Shown piece after piece: positions 1-10,787 of a DNA stretch of 64,000 bases (positions are counted from its first letter, which is position 1; the number at the start of each line of letters is the position of its first letter). The notes under the pieces are model-generated. The model ran no database searches, was not told the DNA's origin, and was given only the letters and a program-made list of their open reading frames with translations. Origin of the DNA: Euborellia annulipes (taxonomy: Eukaryota > Arthropoda > Insecta > Dermaptera > Anisolabididae); contig JAKCPI010015051.1 in NCBI GenBank assembly GCA_023213315.1, forward strand, positions 39,879 to 103,878, given 5' to 3'. Both the position numbers and the translations under genes were made by a program.

Positions 1-178
1 TTTGGTAGTTATTTAAAATATTGCTATTGAATATAATTATGATTTAAAATTTAGTCTTTTTTTTGTTAGCAAAATAACACTATAGTTATTTATTAATAAA
101 TAATCTTTAATATTAAATAATAAATTTATTTAATTGTAAAAACAATAAAATAAATATTTTAATTAAAAAAAAAACAAG

Positions 179-249
179 TCGTGCACGGGATTCGAACCCC
201 AAGCGCCCATTTGGTAGGTAGACACGCTACCTGCTAGACTATTGTCGCC
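179..249 (-). ncRNA. tRNA-like Pol III unit inside a CAAGGGGAG-ended element
   Basis: On the minus strand it has an A-box-like TAGTCTAGCAGGTAGCG, a good T-arm GGGGTTCGAATCCCG and, immediately downstream, a T run suitable as Pol III terminator. The acceptor ends do not pair, so it is not a normal tRNA gene. Upstream on this strand the sequence starts AACAAGGGGAGGGCA (about 430), as in the palindrome at 27590-28620. Confidence 0.5.
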
Positions 250-739
250 ATTGTCATATAAAAAGCCTAACTAGTATATAAGCGAACTTTGAAATTTTTT
301 AAACGTCATTTTCTCCGTATCTATTGAGCGTTGCGCGTTACTATTTCATGGGGTGAACCCCCTAACGGTCTACAATCATCACCCGAAGTTTCATCCCAAA
401 AGAAATGCCAAGGTCGTGCCCTCCCCTTGTTAGTTAAAAAACTTTTTTTGCTTTCTTCTTTTCAACCAGCTCTCAACGTTTGATCTGTTAGCTCTCAACG
501 ACTAAATCTTTGTTCTTCTGTCCCAGTTGAAAGATTGTTTTCATTTGCGGGTTTATTCATTCTCCATCAAGTTCCAGATTATCCGACAAACCTTTTGAAA
601 ACTTGGTTTTTTGAAACCTTTAATAAATTTTTTTAGTGTCATGAATAATTTTATTGTTTTCGATTTTCCAAAGGTATTTCTCTCCAATATAAAAGTTTAG
701 CTGCCACTTTCCTAAACTAAATTTATTTAGGGTTCCAGA
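250..739. other. Rest of CAAGGGGAG element and unique AT-rich DNA
   Basis: 250-432 is the minus-strand 5' part of the tRNA-like element, ending at CCCCTTGTTAG. 433-731 holds a direct repeat AGCTCTCAACG (about 469 and 491) and nothing else I can name. Confidence 0.4.
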
Positions 740-1802
740 TAGAGCCCTGCACGGGCCGATTTTTTTTGGCCCGGACCGGTCCGTTAGTCCCGTATTTTTT
801 TTTTTTTTTGACTTCCCGCCCGTACCCGGCCTGTAATTTTTTACCAGTCTTCAGGCCCGCCCGGAATTTTTTCAAACCCGTCCATACCCGCCCGAGGTTT
901 AGTGAATGAATGAACGAATGTCTAGTAATTTTTACTTTCTCTTACCTATGTATATATGTAATATATATATGAGAGAGAAAGTATTGGTTTCATGTCAAAA
1001 ATTCGATGTCGAGATTTTGATGGATCTTCACGTTTTGAGGTCCCCCCTGAATCCAAAAAAAGTGGTTTTCGCGACATGGTCTGTCTGTGGGTGGGGTGTG
1101 GGTGGGTGGGTGTGTGGGTGGGTGGGTGTGTGGGTGGGTGTGTGTGTGTGTCTGTGTTCACTTTTAAGCATGAAGGAATTGAGCTATGAGGCTGAAATTT
1201 TATATATAAGTTAAACACCCCCGGGACCGGAAAAATAAGCTTTTAATCAAAATCGGCCAAAGAGTACTAGTACTTTACTGATGTACTTTTTCAGTTTTTT
1301 TCGATTTTCTCAAAAATTCGCTCTAACGATTTTGATTAAAATTCAAAAATCAATTATTTTTTAGATGCTCTTTCAAATGTATATTCTCGTTTTGCCCTCA
1401 AAATTGTTTGAAGACCACTTTACTCTTGCACTCCATAGAAAAGATAGGAGAAATGGTTGCCATGGTAACAAAATATAAATATTTTCCCATACTTATAAAT
1501 TTTACATCTGAATTCAAATATTCCCTACTGCCGGGAACTAAATACATGTCGACACCAAAATCTGGTGTGACAAGCACAGTACACAACTTTCGATTACCGA
1601 AGGTAAGAGAAAGTTGTGTGCTGTGCGACAGTCACACCAGATTTTTAAATAAAATTTCATTTGCATGCCCGTCCGCCCGAACCCGTTTATTTAGACTTGC
1701 TACCCTCCCCGTATCCGCCCGTAATTTTTTCATGGCCTCCAAAGCCCGCGGGCCGGGCGGGTAACGGGCCTTCGGGCCAACCCGTACCCGTGCAGGGCTC
1801 TA
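740..1802. mobile_element. hAT-like non-autonomous element (8-bp TSD GTTCCAGA)
   Basis: Inverted ends TAGAGCCCTGCACGGGCC and GTGCAGGGCTCTA, flanked by GTTCCAGA at 732-739 and 1803-1810 (8 of 8). Both arms carry repeated CCCGCCCG-type GC motifs. A complete HT element (927-1648) is nested inside. Confidence 0.85.
927..1648 (+). mobile_element. HT element, full length, with expanded GGGTGGGTGT microsatellite
   Basis: HT elements start with a hairpin ACTTTCTCTTACC...GAGAGAAAGT, carry a GT/GTCT-rich microsatellite about 150 bp in, contain a palindromic AGTACTAGTACT and end in a long hairpin closed by CTGGTGTGAC/GTCACACCAG. All are present here; the microsatellite (1087-1152) is unusually long. 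Confidence 0.8.
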
Positions 1803-2093
1803 GTTCCAGAATTACCCCCACCAAAAAGAATTTTAAAATCAAGGAAAAATTTGTTTGTAACTGGTATTTTCATTGTATTTGAAATACGTAATTGGTATCT
1901 TGTATCTCGTTACACAAACCCGTGAATAATTGGTATCTTGTATTTCGTTACAAAAATCTGAAGTAATTGGTATTTTGTATCTCGTTACTCAAAATCGAGT
2001 AACTTGCCCATCCCCTGATTGTAACATTAAATATAAATTTTTTTTTAGGACATATTTCATAAAAAAAATACCATTATATTATAGCATTTGAAA

Positions 2094-2287
2094 CAGGGCC
2101 GGAACTAGGAGATTTTTTAGGGAGGGGGGGGGCAAAAAATTAATTTGCCGCCCCCTCCCTTAAAATTTTCTATACAAAATTCATATCATTTTACCTTTTT
2201 TAGTAAATCTTTCTTTAATTGCCGCCCCCCCCTGATATCTGCCTCCCGGGGCACATGCCCCCACCGCCCCCCCTAGATCCGGCCCTG
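2094..2287. mobile_element. hAT-like MITE, CAGGGCCGGA ends
   Basis: Begins CAGGGCCGGAACTAGG and ends CTAGATCCGGCCCTG, with poly(G)/poly(C) blocks inside. Same family as 2450-2639 and 21034-21541. Flanking 8-mers do not match, so the duplication has decayed or the ends are displaced. Confidence 0.6.
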
Positions 2288-2449
2288 AAACAATATTCTG
2301 TGCTTAACTCAATTTAAAATTTTTTTTGACGCTTGACACACTAATGCGTATCAGGGTCCATATATAGTTCTGAGATATTTCAATTTTAAACTTTGGAACC
2401 AAACAAAACATCAATAGAAAGTTTCTTTTTTTTTTTTTTCTCCTGTCAG

Positions 2450-2639
2450 CAGGGCAGGATTAGGGGGAGGCAGTGGGGGCATGTGCTCCGGGCGGCAGAT
2501 ATCAGGGGGCGGCAATTAAAGAAAGATTTACTAAAAAAAAAGGTAAAATGATATGAATTTTGTATAGAAAATTTTAAGGAGGGGGCGGCAAATTAAATTT
2601 CTGCCCCCCTCCCTAAAAAATCTCCTAGTTCCGGCCCTT
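2450..2639. mobile_element. hAT-like MITE with near-perfect 8-bp TSD
   Basis: Ends CAGGGCAGGATTAGG and CTAGTTCCGGCCCTT, flanked by CCTGTCAG (2442-2449) and ACTGTCAG (2640-2647), 7 of 8. It is an inverted copy of 2094-2287, 160 bp away. Confidence 0.75.
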
Positions 2640-2766
2640 ACTGTCAGAGCCCTCTAATGACAATATCAGGTTGAGAAACAAATTGTTCAACTAGTGAGAC
2701 CTTGCTCAATTGATGGTCCTGTCCTGGACCCATCAATTGTGCTAGTTTTTTTTTTTTTTTTTTTTT

Positions 2767-2869
2767 GTATCCAAATGGCTTAAATAAAACCATCGGACTG
2801 CCCGCGACTTTTGGTATACGAGGTTAGCACACTAACCTCTACACCAAGCTCCCGAGGGCATTGTGCTAG
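2767..2869 (-). mobile_element. SINE S1, head fragment
   Basis: Reverse complement carries the S1 tRNA-like head (TTGGTGTAGAGGTTAGTGTG; GTATACCAAAAGTCGCGGGC) up to half of the conserved hairpin. The B box and adjoining GGTTCGGACCC are partly deleted. It joins a T tract at 2741-2766. Confidence 0.65.
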
Positions 2870-3778
2870 ATAGGCTGCTAATCTTTAAGCCACTGGTTGG
2901 ATGGCATGAATGAAATTAGTATGATAATTTATAGCTACCTCTGACAACTTTTTCTTCAGGTCGTTAATTTTTACGTCATACAGGGGATTGTGATATCAAA
3001 AAAGAATAAAATCCTTTTTATTTTTCTTACATCTAAATTTACATGAAAACGGAGCGTTGCATAATAAAAGTCAAATGAGGGGGAAATTTGGCAAAAACAA
3101 ATAAAGTTAAAGAAATAAAGAATCACTATCAGATTTTCTTATCATTTTTCAATTAATTTTAATTTATTTTTTTTTTTTTATAAAATTACAATGAACAATA
3201 AATAGGTGAAATATTTTAAAGGACTTCTCGACACTTAGAATTGGTCATCGCCCAAATATTTGTCTCTTGTTAATTAAACAAATTACATTAAGCGAGTCCA
3301 AAAAATTCAAAACTAGCCATTAGTTAAATTAATTTTCAAACTAGAAGACAAGAGATGTCTTTTTCATCTGATTAATTAAAATGAAGAAAAAAAAAATATA
3401 TTTTTTTAACTGATAAATTTATTGAACAAATAGAGGCTTTAATATCCTGCCACTGCTTTATCCAATCAGAAAGCTTGAATGCACTATAATCTGGCATTGA
3501 AATTTATAAATAATAAATCTGTTTACGAATAAAAATCAAATTATTTTAGTTTCTCTCGGTTTCTTGCTAAGGCGAGTTTCGCAAAGATTTTTTAATATAA
3601 AAAGTCCTTTGATATGCTAATAATAATAATAAATTCTTCATATAGCCTATGCACACAAAGGAAACAAAAACGAATATCTCAATTTTTTTGTATTTTTAAT
3701 TTTGAATACCGAAGATGATGTTGAGATTCCATCAAAACTATTGGTGAAAATGTTTTGAATTTGGGAAATTTGAAGGTT
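2870..3778. other. AT-rich unique DNA
   Basis: No repeat ends, ORF or structure that I can support. Many short poly(A)/poly(T) runs. Confidence 0.4.
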
Positions 3779-4038
3779 CCCACACAGCACAAAATATTGC
3801 TGGAATGTTAAAGCTCATATTGCCCAATCTTACTCAATATTGACAATATTGCAGCAACATTGATGCAATATTTCTGCAATGTTACGAAAGGCGGTTATAG
3901 GAATATTACAAACAGAATTTTGCTGCAATGTTGCCAATATTTTGCAAGATTTGCAATATTGGTGCAATATTAATTGGCAATTTATGCAAGATTCGCAATA
4001 TTTCTGCAACATTGCTGCAATATTTTGTGCTGTATGGG
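3779..4038. mobile_element. MITE-like unit with CAGCACAAAATATTGC ends
   Basis: Starts CCCACACAGCACAAAATATT and ends as the reverse complement CAATATTTTGTGCTGTATGGG-like. The interior is built of degenerate GCAATATT/AATATTGC words, over a dozen in both orientations. Superfamily not recognised; no clear target duplication. Confidence 0.55.
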
Positions 4039-4149
4039 TTTGGACCTCTACATAACCCCTTGGCTTCGGATCAGTGTACTCTGTAGTCTGTCCATTGTGT
4101 TTCTCAGAATCAAATTCAAATCATTTTATAATTTTATTTTATAAGAGGA

Positions 4150-4360
4150 TTAAATTCAAAAATACTGATACACAGAGTTTTTTTGGTTCAATTATTTATT
4201 TATTTGAACGTGTGACCCTTTATTCGTATTTCGACACCATATGTGTCATCATCCGGAGAGTGAATTACATACGATGATGATGTATCTTATCGAAATACGA
4301 ATAAAATATTAATGCTTCAAATAAATAAATCATTAATACAAAAAACCTTGTGTATCATAT
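4150..4360. mobile_element. Old inverted dimer with two divergent motif copies
   Basis: Arms around ATACACAGAGTTTTTTTGG and ATACAAAAAACCTTGTGTAT, inside which ATTCGTATTTCGACACC (4213-4230) faces TATCGAAATACGAATA (4289-4304). Each tip shows the GAAAYRYY box after a short stem (GGTGTC; ATC), but CTGA is eroded to CCGG or lost. Related sequence at 31676-31852. Confidence 0.5.
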
Positions 4361-5533
4361 CAAAATAAATTTCGATCGAAATGCCGCGAATATCTGGGAG
4401 TTTCATTGTTTTTGGAGACGCTCCTTTCTGGCTGCTACCGCCTGCCATTCTTCTAAGATAGATCATAATTTACACAAGAGTTAACAAAATTAAAAAATAG
4501 CAAGATACATACAAAAATGATGTCAAGTTGTCACGTTAGTTGACATGGGAGTGTAGCAACGTTTTTACCAATCTATATTTTCTTGAAAAATTCTCCTTAC
4601 AGTTCCGAGGTTGAATGAATTAAATTTGCTTTTATTAGTGTGTAAATTTAAACTAATTTTATAATTAGAGGATAATCTTTTATTTTTATATTTGAATATT
4701 AATACTTATTAGTTGTTTTTTTCCCCTATTAGGTACATATTTAATAGTAGCATCTTATAATTTTCATTTAAAACGATTTCAAACAAAGCAGTAAAAACTT
4801 CCCTTAAGATCTAAAATTAAAAAAAATAATTTGTGGTCGAGTGAATTTCTATTTGGGTTAATGGTCTTGAAAACATATGGAGGATTATTTCTAAAATACG
4901 GAACATGAATGAGTTGTTTATAAAAGCTAAAACAAAAGGGCCTTTATTGATAGTAGATTTCAGAGTAAATTAACTCCATTTGATCCTTTTTCTTTTTTTA
5001 ACACGAAATGAATGAATGAAAAAAAGAAATTATTTGCATAAAGAACGAGTTATATAATAAAAATATGCGATTAAAAAAAAAAAAAAAAAGTTTTTAAATT
5101 TATTGGATTTCTAATCTCCGGTGAAAACAGTCAGGAAATTGATTTCCCTCTTTTATTTTGAAATTCGAACTATTTCGAGATATCGGATAAAATTTATTAG
5201 TACAGTTTGCCAACTGAGAACTGTGGAAAGAAGATCGTTTGACAATGTCTCCTTAGAATGTAGAAAAATAAAAAAATGAGTCAGATTTTATAGTGCGAAA
5301 CTCTATTTAACACCAAGCCAAAATTTAAAAAAAAATTTCTTTATATAATTAAGAATATTTCAGCTGTTTGTATTGACGACTGAATTTTAGTTAAAAATAA
5401 TAATAAACGAGCTAAATTATTTGATTGTTTTTGAATGAAAAAAAAAAAAAAATGATGGAAATAAATAAAACCATCATCAAAAAAGAAAGAATTGATTCAG
5501 AATCAACTAGCAAGTAATCGAATATATTACAAA
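4361..5533. other. AT-rich unique DNA with one element fragment
   Basis: 4519-4602 (ATGATGTCAAGTTGTCACG ... TATATTTTCTTGAAAA) matches the inner arm of the dimer at 19905-20262, so it is a fragment of that family. The rest is AT-rich with several A runs and no recognisable feature. Confidence 0.45.
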
Positions 5534-5884
5534 TAAGGGCCGGTTGCCTCAGTTCTAGTTAACTATTGTAGCAAACATCCGACCGATAGCAAACATAGTA
5601 AACAAGAACACACTTAACCTTCGAGTTAAAAAAAAGAGTTTTTCACATATAATTAGCTATCTGGGGTGTAAGGAAAGTTTTGTGAAGTTAGCAACTTAAT
5701 AAAGGCATTTTTAACCCTTTTCGGCTACTGAAGCCATTTAGGGGTATAACTTTATTATATAAGCGGTTAAATTACCTAATGAAGTACGTGGCTGTTGATT
5801 TACATACATGGAAGAAAGCCAGGAGCAGCCAAAAAATATTAAAGCCTTTTTTTTATTACAATTAATACGTTGTATCTGTCCCGG

Positions 5885-6378
5885 CAGTGGCGTAGCGAGG
5901 GGGGAGCAAGGGGGGGGTCATCATGCCCCGGGCGCTATTCACAAAGGGGCGCCAAATGGTCCGCAAAACAAAAAATTACTGGAAAATTTTTATTATTATT
6001 GATGGAGAAAATGGCTACTTAATTTGATAAGGATAGCGAATAGCAGCCAGGAAAAATCAAATCAGACAAAAACTAGATCCAATTTTTATCAGATTTATTT
6101 ATTTATTAGATCATAGGTCCTGAGGAAGGGCACGACTGGCGTCCGAAACGTCGACGATAAATAAATTGATAAAAATTGATCTAGTTTTGTCTGATTTGAT
6201 TTTCCCTGGCCGCTATTCGCTATCCTTATTTATTATTATTTATTTTACTTTATTTATTTATTAATTTGCGAGTATATTTTACATATAATATTATATGGTT
6301 TTCGAATGGGGGGGGGGGGGGGGCGGGCGCTAAAATGGTATTGTGCCCCGGGCGCGAGTTAAGCTCACTACGCCACTG
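5885..6378. mobile_element. hAT-like MITE (8-bp TSD TGTCCCGG)
   Basis: Starts CAGTGGCGTAGCGAGG and ends GAGCTTAA-side CTCACTACGCCACTG. TGTCCCGG stands at 5877-5884 and 6379-6386 (8 of 8). A CAGTGGCGTAG end is typical of hAT. It contains a G17-type run and a nested palindromic motif element (6027-6230). A fragment of the same family lies at 18040-18113. Confidence 0.87.
6027..6230 (+). mobile_element. Palindromic element with hammerhead-like motif at its tip
   Basis: About 64-bp arms (AAGGATAGCGAATAGC at 6028; GCTATTCGCTATCCTT at 6211) enclose one motif at 6116-6156: GTC, CTGAGGAA, GG...CC, GAAACGTC, GAC. Nested in the hAT MITE 5885-6378. Confidence 0.7.
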
Positions 6379-6716
6379 TGTCCCGGAGTCGTTAAAAGGC
6401 ACAAACAATACTTTTATTATGTATTTTCTTTATGGGTGAGTTATTCATTGACTTGTTCAGTGAGATAATAAATATATTGTGCCCTTTTAACAACTCCGGG
6501 ACAGATACAATTTGAAATCCTGATGATGAGAAAATAAAGTTTTCTCGAAACGTCTCATTAATTGTAATAAAAGACAGCAATTGATATGTTATTTTTGTAC
6601 TATTTTTATTTATCTTTTTTTGTTGTTTTGTTCTTTTTTTTTTGTTTCTTTTTTCTCTCTGTAATTGGAAGAAATTCTGTTGAGAGATTGTTAAATAAAT
6701 AAATAAATACTAGCCG

Positions 6717-7310
6717 CGCCGCTTCGCCTTCGGCGGGCTTCGCGTCTGGCAGGGGGCTACGCCCCCTGGACCCCCCAGACACTGGCTCGGGCCCGCCTGC
6801 GGCGGACCCTCGCCTTTCTTAAATATGAGAAACGGGCTGGCGTCTAGCGGGGGCTACGCCCCCTGGACCCCCCAGCCGCGGCTCCGGCCCGCCTGCGGGG
6901 CCCTCGCCTTTCTTAAATATGAGAAACGGGCTGGCGTCTAGACAGGGGGGCTACGCCCCCTGGACCCCCCAGCCGCTGGCTCAGGCCCGCCTGCGGCGGA
7001 CCCTCGCCTTTCTTAAATATGAGAAACGGGCTGGCGTCTAGACAGGGGGCTACGCCCCCTGGACCCCCAGCCGCTGGCTCAGGCCGCCTGCGGCGGACCC
7101 TCGCCTTTCTTAAATATGAGAAACGGGCTGGCGTCTGAGACGGGGGCTACGCCCCCTGGACCCCCAGCCGCTGGCTCGGGCCCGCCTGGGCGGACCCTCG
7201 CCTTTCTTAAATATGAGAAACGGGCTGGCGTCTGAGCGGGGGCTCGCCCCCTGGACCCCCAGCCACTGGCTCGGGCCCGCCTGGGCGGACCCTCGCCTTT
7301 CTTAATTATA
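6717..7310. repeat. GC-rich tandem array, unit about 97 bp, about six copies
   Basis: Repeats start at CGGGCTGGCGTCT near 6833, 6927, 7027, 7124 and 7221 (spacing 94-100). Each unit holds GGGGGCTACGCCCCCTGG, a strong hairpin, and CTTTCTTAAATATGAGAAA. It is part of an ACTAGCCGCG-headed element ending near 7822; a related short copy starts at 10788. Confidence 0.85.
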
Positions 7311-7320
7311 ATAAAAAGAA

Positions 7321-7498
7321 AATTATTTTTTTTTTTTTTTAAGGTCCTTCTCGGCTTCTAAGGCCATTTAGACTCCCATCCCTATTTATTTCAAATGATT
7401 TGTAGTCAAATCAAATGAAATAAATTTTCTCGTTGGGATGGGAAGCGAACCCGGGACTCCGGTGCGAGAAGCAATGTCTTCTCACTGAGCCACGGCTA
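7321..7498 (-). mobile_element. SINE S2 (tRNA-like head), complete
   Basis: Minus strand: CCGTGGCTCAGTGAGAAG (A box), CCCGGGTTCGCTTCCC (B box), a body with ATTTATTTCATTTGATTT, tail AAATGGCCTTAGAAGCCGAG and a run of A. Flanks AAAATTATT/AAATTATT suggest a decayed target duplication. Confidence 0.8.
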
Positions 7499-7877
7499 AG
7501 AAATTATTATTACTACGTATTCCAATCCAGTGCCTGCTTGAAGATTTGTTTCTTCAAAGAATACACAACTGCAAAGAATACTTAAATATTTCTCTATACA
7601 TTCCTATGGGGAGAAATCGTAACTTTATGAATTAATAACTCAAAAAGTTATGGAAATTTCGGGACCCGAGTATTTTCCTGGACTCTCCATAACGACCTCT
7701 ATAAGACTGCAAAATTTCGTTTCAAAATTCTAATGGGAAGTTGGTCAAACAGAGCGTGACAGACGGACAGACGGACAGACAGACGGACAGACAGACGGAC
7801 ACTCCGTAATTATTATATATAGAAAATCGAAGGCTTTAATTTTTGGCTGCTCCTGCTTCCTTCCTTGTAAGCGGTTA

Positions 7878-8020
7878 AATACATATCATCGATGGCTACG
7901 CGACGTTCAACAGGCTGATTGCTCGGAGTCACCAATCCCGCGCTTGGCATCACTTAACCGCAACGATTGAGGTTACTGTTGCTCTTCTCCGTAGCCAGTC
8001 AACCCCTCGGCGGCATCATT
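7878..8020 (-). mobile_element. SINE S3 (5S-rRNA-like head)
   Basis: Minus strand: GTTGCGGTTAAGTGATGCC then AAGCGCGGGATTGGTGACTC. The GTTAAG...ATTGGTGAC arrangement recalls the 5S rRNA internal promoter (box A and box C). Copies also at 51234-51412, about 50418-50515 and 28890-28955. Derivation from 5S is my inference. Confidence 0.55.
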
Positions 8021-8302
8021 TTTAAAAATTATTAACAGTTTAAAAATTTGCGAAAAAAAATAAATAAAGAAGGTTTGTGTTCCTAATTTCAGCCCTTAGT
8101 TAAGCCCTAAATCGAACTTTGGGTCTTAATTACCACTTAGAATCTTATTTAATCATATGATTAATTTAACTAGATGTGAAAAGACTCGAGTGAACTAGCT
8201 TATCCGAGGGATAGCTAGTTAATTAGAATTGAAACAACCGGATCTAAGACTCCCCCCTTTTACTTACTAATTCCTAAAAAGAAAGGGTCAGAATATTTTC
8301 AT

Positions 8303-8800
8303 AAAATCTGGTGTGACTGGTCCTATATTTTGTTACCACGGAAACCATTTCTCCTATCTTTCCTATGAAGTACAAGAGTAAAGTGGTCTTCAGAAGATTT
8401 CAATGGCTAAATGAGAATATACATTTTAAAGATCATCTAAAAACAAAGTGATCTATGAATTTTAATCAAAATCGTTGGAGCGAATTTTGAGAAAATCGAA
8501 AAAAAAACTGAAAAAGTGCATCAGTAAAGTACTAGTACTCTTTGGTCGATTTTGTTCAAAAGCTTCGTGTCACGTCCCACGAGGAGTGCCTAACTTAAAT
8601 ATAAAATTTCAACCTTCTAGCTCTTATCGTTCCTGAGTTATTTTGTTCACACAAACACACAGAGACAGACCATGTCGCCCACTTTTTTGGACTCAGGGGA
8701 CCTCAAAACGTGTATATCCATCAAAATCTCGACATCGAATTTTTGACATGAATCCAATACTCTCTCTATATATTAATAGTATATAGAGATAAGGGAAAGT
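8303..8800 (-). mobile_element. HT element, end hairpin deleted
   Basis: Reads CTGGTGTGACTGG and then jumps to TATTTTGTTACCACGG, so the right hairpin and adjoining 100 bp are lost. The AGTACTAGTACT palindrome and left end (GATAAGGGAAAGTA) remain. Confidence 0.75.
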
Positions 8801-9550
8801 AAAAAAGAAAACCCAAATATAAAAATATTGAATGAAGAGTGTTTGTTATCTTAGGTGTTTATGTTTTTAATCGTGACTTTGCGGTCTTTTAATAGATATG
8901 AAGAATAATATTTTTTTTTTTTTTTTTTAATTTTTAATAGGCCGGAAGTGTAGAAGATAAATGATTCTATTAGCAGTCGAAATTAATGTCCAAGATGTTA
9001 ATTTTTCATGAATGAGATGTTCGAGTGTTTGTTAAAATTCGCCGAATGGACCCCGATCATTTGTCACATGTCAAAGGATCGCTTCCTTTGATTTAAATCA
9101 AATACAAACTTTGTTATTTTTTTGTCCTTAATCTGTTTCGGGCATCAATCATTTTTCATTTCCTGGCTTCTGTGCCTGCCCTGACAAGCTGACCAGACAT
9201 TCGCCGATGCCGATCACTCGTCTAATATTTATTTTGGATTCATTACAAAGTAATCACAATTTTATATTTGATTCAAATGATAGTTTTTTTTTTTTTTTTT
9301 TTAATAAATAAGGAACCGTAATTATATAAACAAACAAGCGCATCATTTAGGAATTATTAAAAGATTCGAATCTATTTTTGAAGGCAAAGCGACGTGAAGA
9401 CTTTTTTCTCACTTTTTGCGATGCTCTTAAAATATACTTTAGTCAAAAAAAAAAAAAAAAATGGTAATATTTAGAAAGAGTAGTGAAACAAAAAAGGTCA
9501 AACGAAATCGCAATTCCCCGGCTAAAAATAACTATTCAAAAAATCTTATA
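8801..9550. other. AT-rich unique DNA
   Basis: Several T and A runs; 9140-9240 has more balanced composition (GCCTGCCCTGACAAGCTGACC). No ORF or repeat I can support. Confidence 0.35.
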
Positions 9551-10194
9551 TGACCGGTTGCACAGCACACAACTTTCTCTTACCTTCGGTAATCGAAAGT
9601 TGTGTTCTGTGCTTCTCACACCAGATTTTTTGTATCGACATTTACTTAGTTTCCGACAGTACGGTACATTCGATTTTCAAGATGTAAAATTTATAAGTAT
9701 GGGAAAATATTTATATTTTGTTACCATGGCAACCTTTTCTCCTATCTTTTCTATGGAGTACAAAAGTAAAGTGGTCTTCAGAAGATTTCAATCACAAAAT
9801 GAGAATATACATTTCAAAGAGCATCTAAAAATTAATTGATTTTTGAATTTAAAAAAAAAATCGTTGGAGCGAATTTTGAGAAAATCGAAAAAAACTGAAA
9901 AAGTGCATCAGTAAAGTACTAGTACTCTTTGGCCAATTTTGTTCAAAAGCTTCGTGTCACGTCCCATGGGGGTGTTTGACTTAAATATAAAATTTCAACC
10001 TCCTAGCTCTTTTCGTTCTTGAGATATTTTGTTCACAGACAGACAGACAGACCATGTCGCGACAGACCACTTTTTTGGATTCAGGGGACCTCAAAACGTG
10101 AAGATCCATCAAAATCTCGACATCGAATTTTTGACATGAATCCAATACTTTCTCTCTCTATATATTAACATATGTAGAGGTAAGAGAAAGTAAA
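9551..10194 (-). mobile_element. HT element, full length
   Basis: Right-hand hairpin first (TTGCACAGCACACAACTTTC ... GAAAGTTGTGTTCTGTGC), palindrome AGTACTAGTACT at 9918, short GACA microsatellite, and left hairpin ending GGTAAGAGAAAGTA. Confidence 0.82.
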
Positions 10195-10204
10195 AATTTA
10201 TAAA

Positions 10205-10555
10205 CTATTTGTTTATTTATATTTTGTTACTATGGCAACCATTTCTCCTAATTTCCTATGACGTTCAAGAGTAAAGTGGTTCAAAGGCAAAATGATAATA
10301 TACATTTTAAAGAGCATCTAAAAGATAATTGATTTTTGAATTTTAATCAAAATCTTTTTGAGCGAATTTTAAGAAAATCGAAAAACAAACTGTAAAAGTA
10401 CTTCAGTAAAGTATTAGTAGGCTACTCTTCACTCTGTTCAAAAGCTTCGTGTTGCCTTCCAGTCAACCAACTCTTTCTATTCTTGAGACACGTATATCCA
10501 TCAAAATCTTGACATCAAATTTTTGACATGAAACCAATAATTTCTCTGTATAATA
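10205..10555 (-). mobile_element. HT element, partial and diverged
   Basis: Starts at TATTTATATTTTGTTACTATGG and lacks the end hairpin; finishes at CCAATAATTTCTCTGTATAA. Microsatellite absent. Confidence 0.65.
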
Positions 10556-10787
10556 ATGATATTAATATATTTTATTTCTGATTTTTTATAATACATTTTT
10601 TTTTTTTTGTACATTGACAATGTATTTTCACCTAACTTTTTGCGGCCCATGAGTACATTTTACCGCATTAATTACTCTGTATATATACCGAATTAACATA
10701 TATATGGGTAAAAGAAAGTAAAAAAAATATGAATATTAATCCAATTTTAGGATAATATTTATAACAATTACGATTAATAATATAAAC

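Larger units (their letters stand above)
5846..6585. mobile_element. Inverted dimer with hammerhead-like motif, split by a hAT MITE
   Basis: Left arm TTATTACAATTAATACG and TTGTATCTGTCCCGG is cut at 5885; right arm GGGACAGATACAATT carries the motif, then ATTAATTGTAATAA. The left arm has lost its motif. The motif on the right arm (6520-6554) is CTGATGAT, a perfect 7-bp stem GAGAAAA/TTTTCTC, then GAAACGTC. Confidence 0.65.
6709..7825. mobile_element. ACTAGCCGCG-headed element with the tandem array, interrupted by S2
   Basis: Head ACTAGCCGCGCCGCTTCG, array, then GCAAAGAATACTTAAATAT, a GGGACCCGAGTA segment and a (GACAGACG)n microsatellite at 7756-7800, ending CACTCCGTAATTATTATATA. The copy at 10788-11185 has head, middle and end without the array. 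Class unknown to me. Confidence 0.5.
5537..8244. mobile_element. PIF/Harbinger-like element shell (TAA TSD)
   Basis: Left end GGGCCGGTTGCCTCAGTTCT then AGTTAACTA; right end, reversed, GATCCGGTTGTTTCAATTCT then AATTAACTA. Flanked by TAA at 5534-5536 and 8245-8247. The 2.7-kb interior is filled with nested elements (motif dimers, a hAT MITE, a GC-rich tandem array, S2 and S3 SINEs). No transposase is visible. TIRs of the GGGCCGGTTGC type with TWA duplications are characteristic of PIF/Harbinger. Confidence 0.6.

Noticed and set aside
179..249. Genuine tRNA gene
   Set aside because: T-arm and boxes are good but acceptor ends do not pair and no standard anticodon arm can be drawn; treated as tRNA-derived.
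906..1218. Overlapping 65-102-codon frames on both strands
   Set aside because: They translate the HT microsatellite (GGGTGGGTGTG)n and left end; repetitive Gly/Trp/Val or Thr/His/Pro only.
6120..6152. Calling the motif a canonical hammerhead ribozyme
   Set aside because: All copies have an extra base between CUGANGA and stem II and no stem III loop; I keep it as hammerhead-like until tested.
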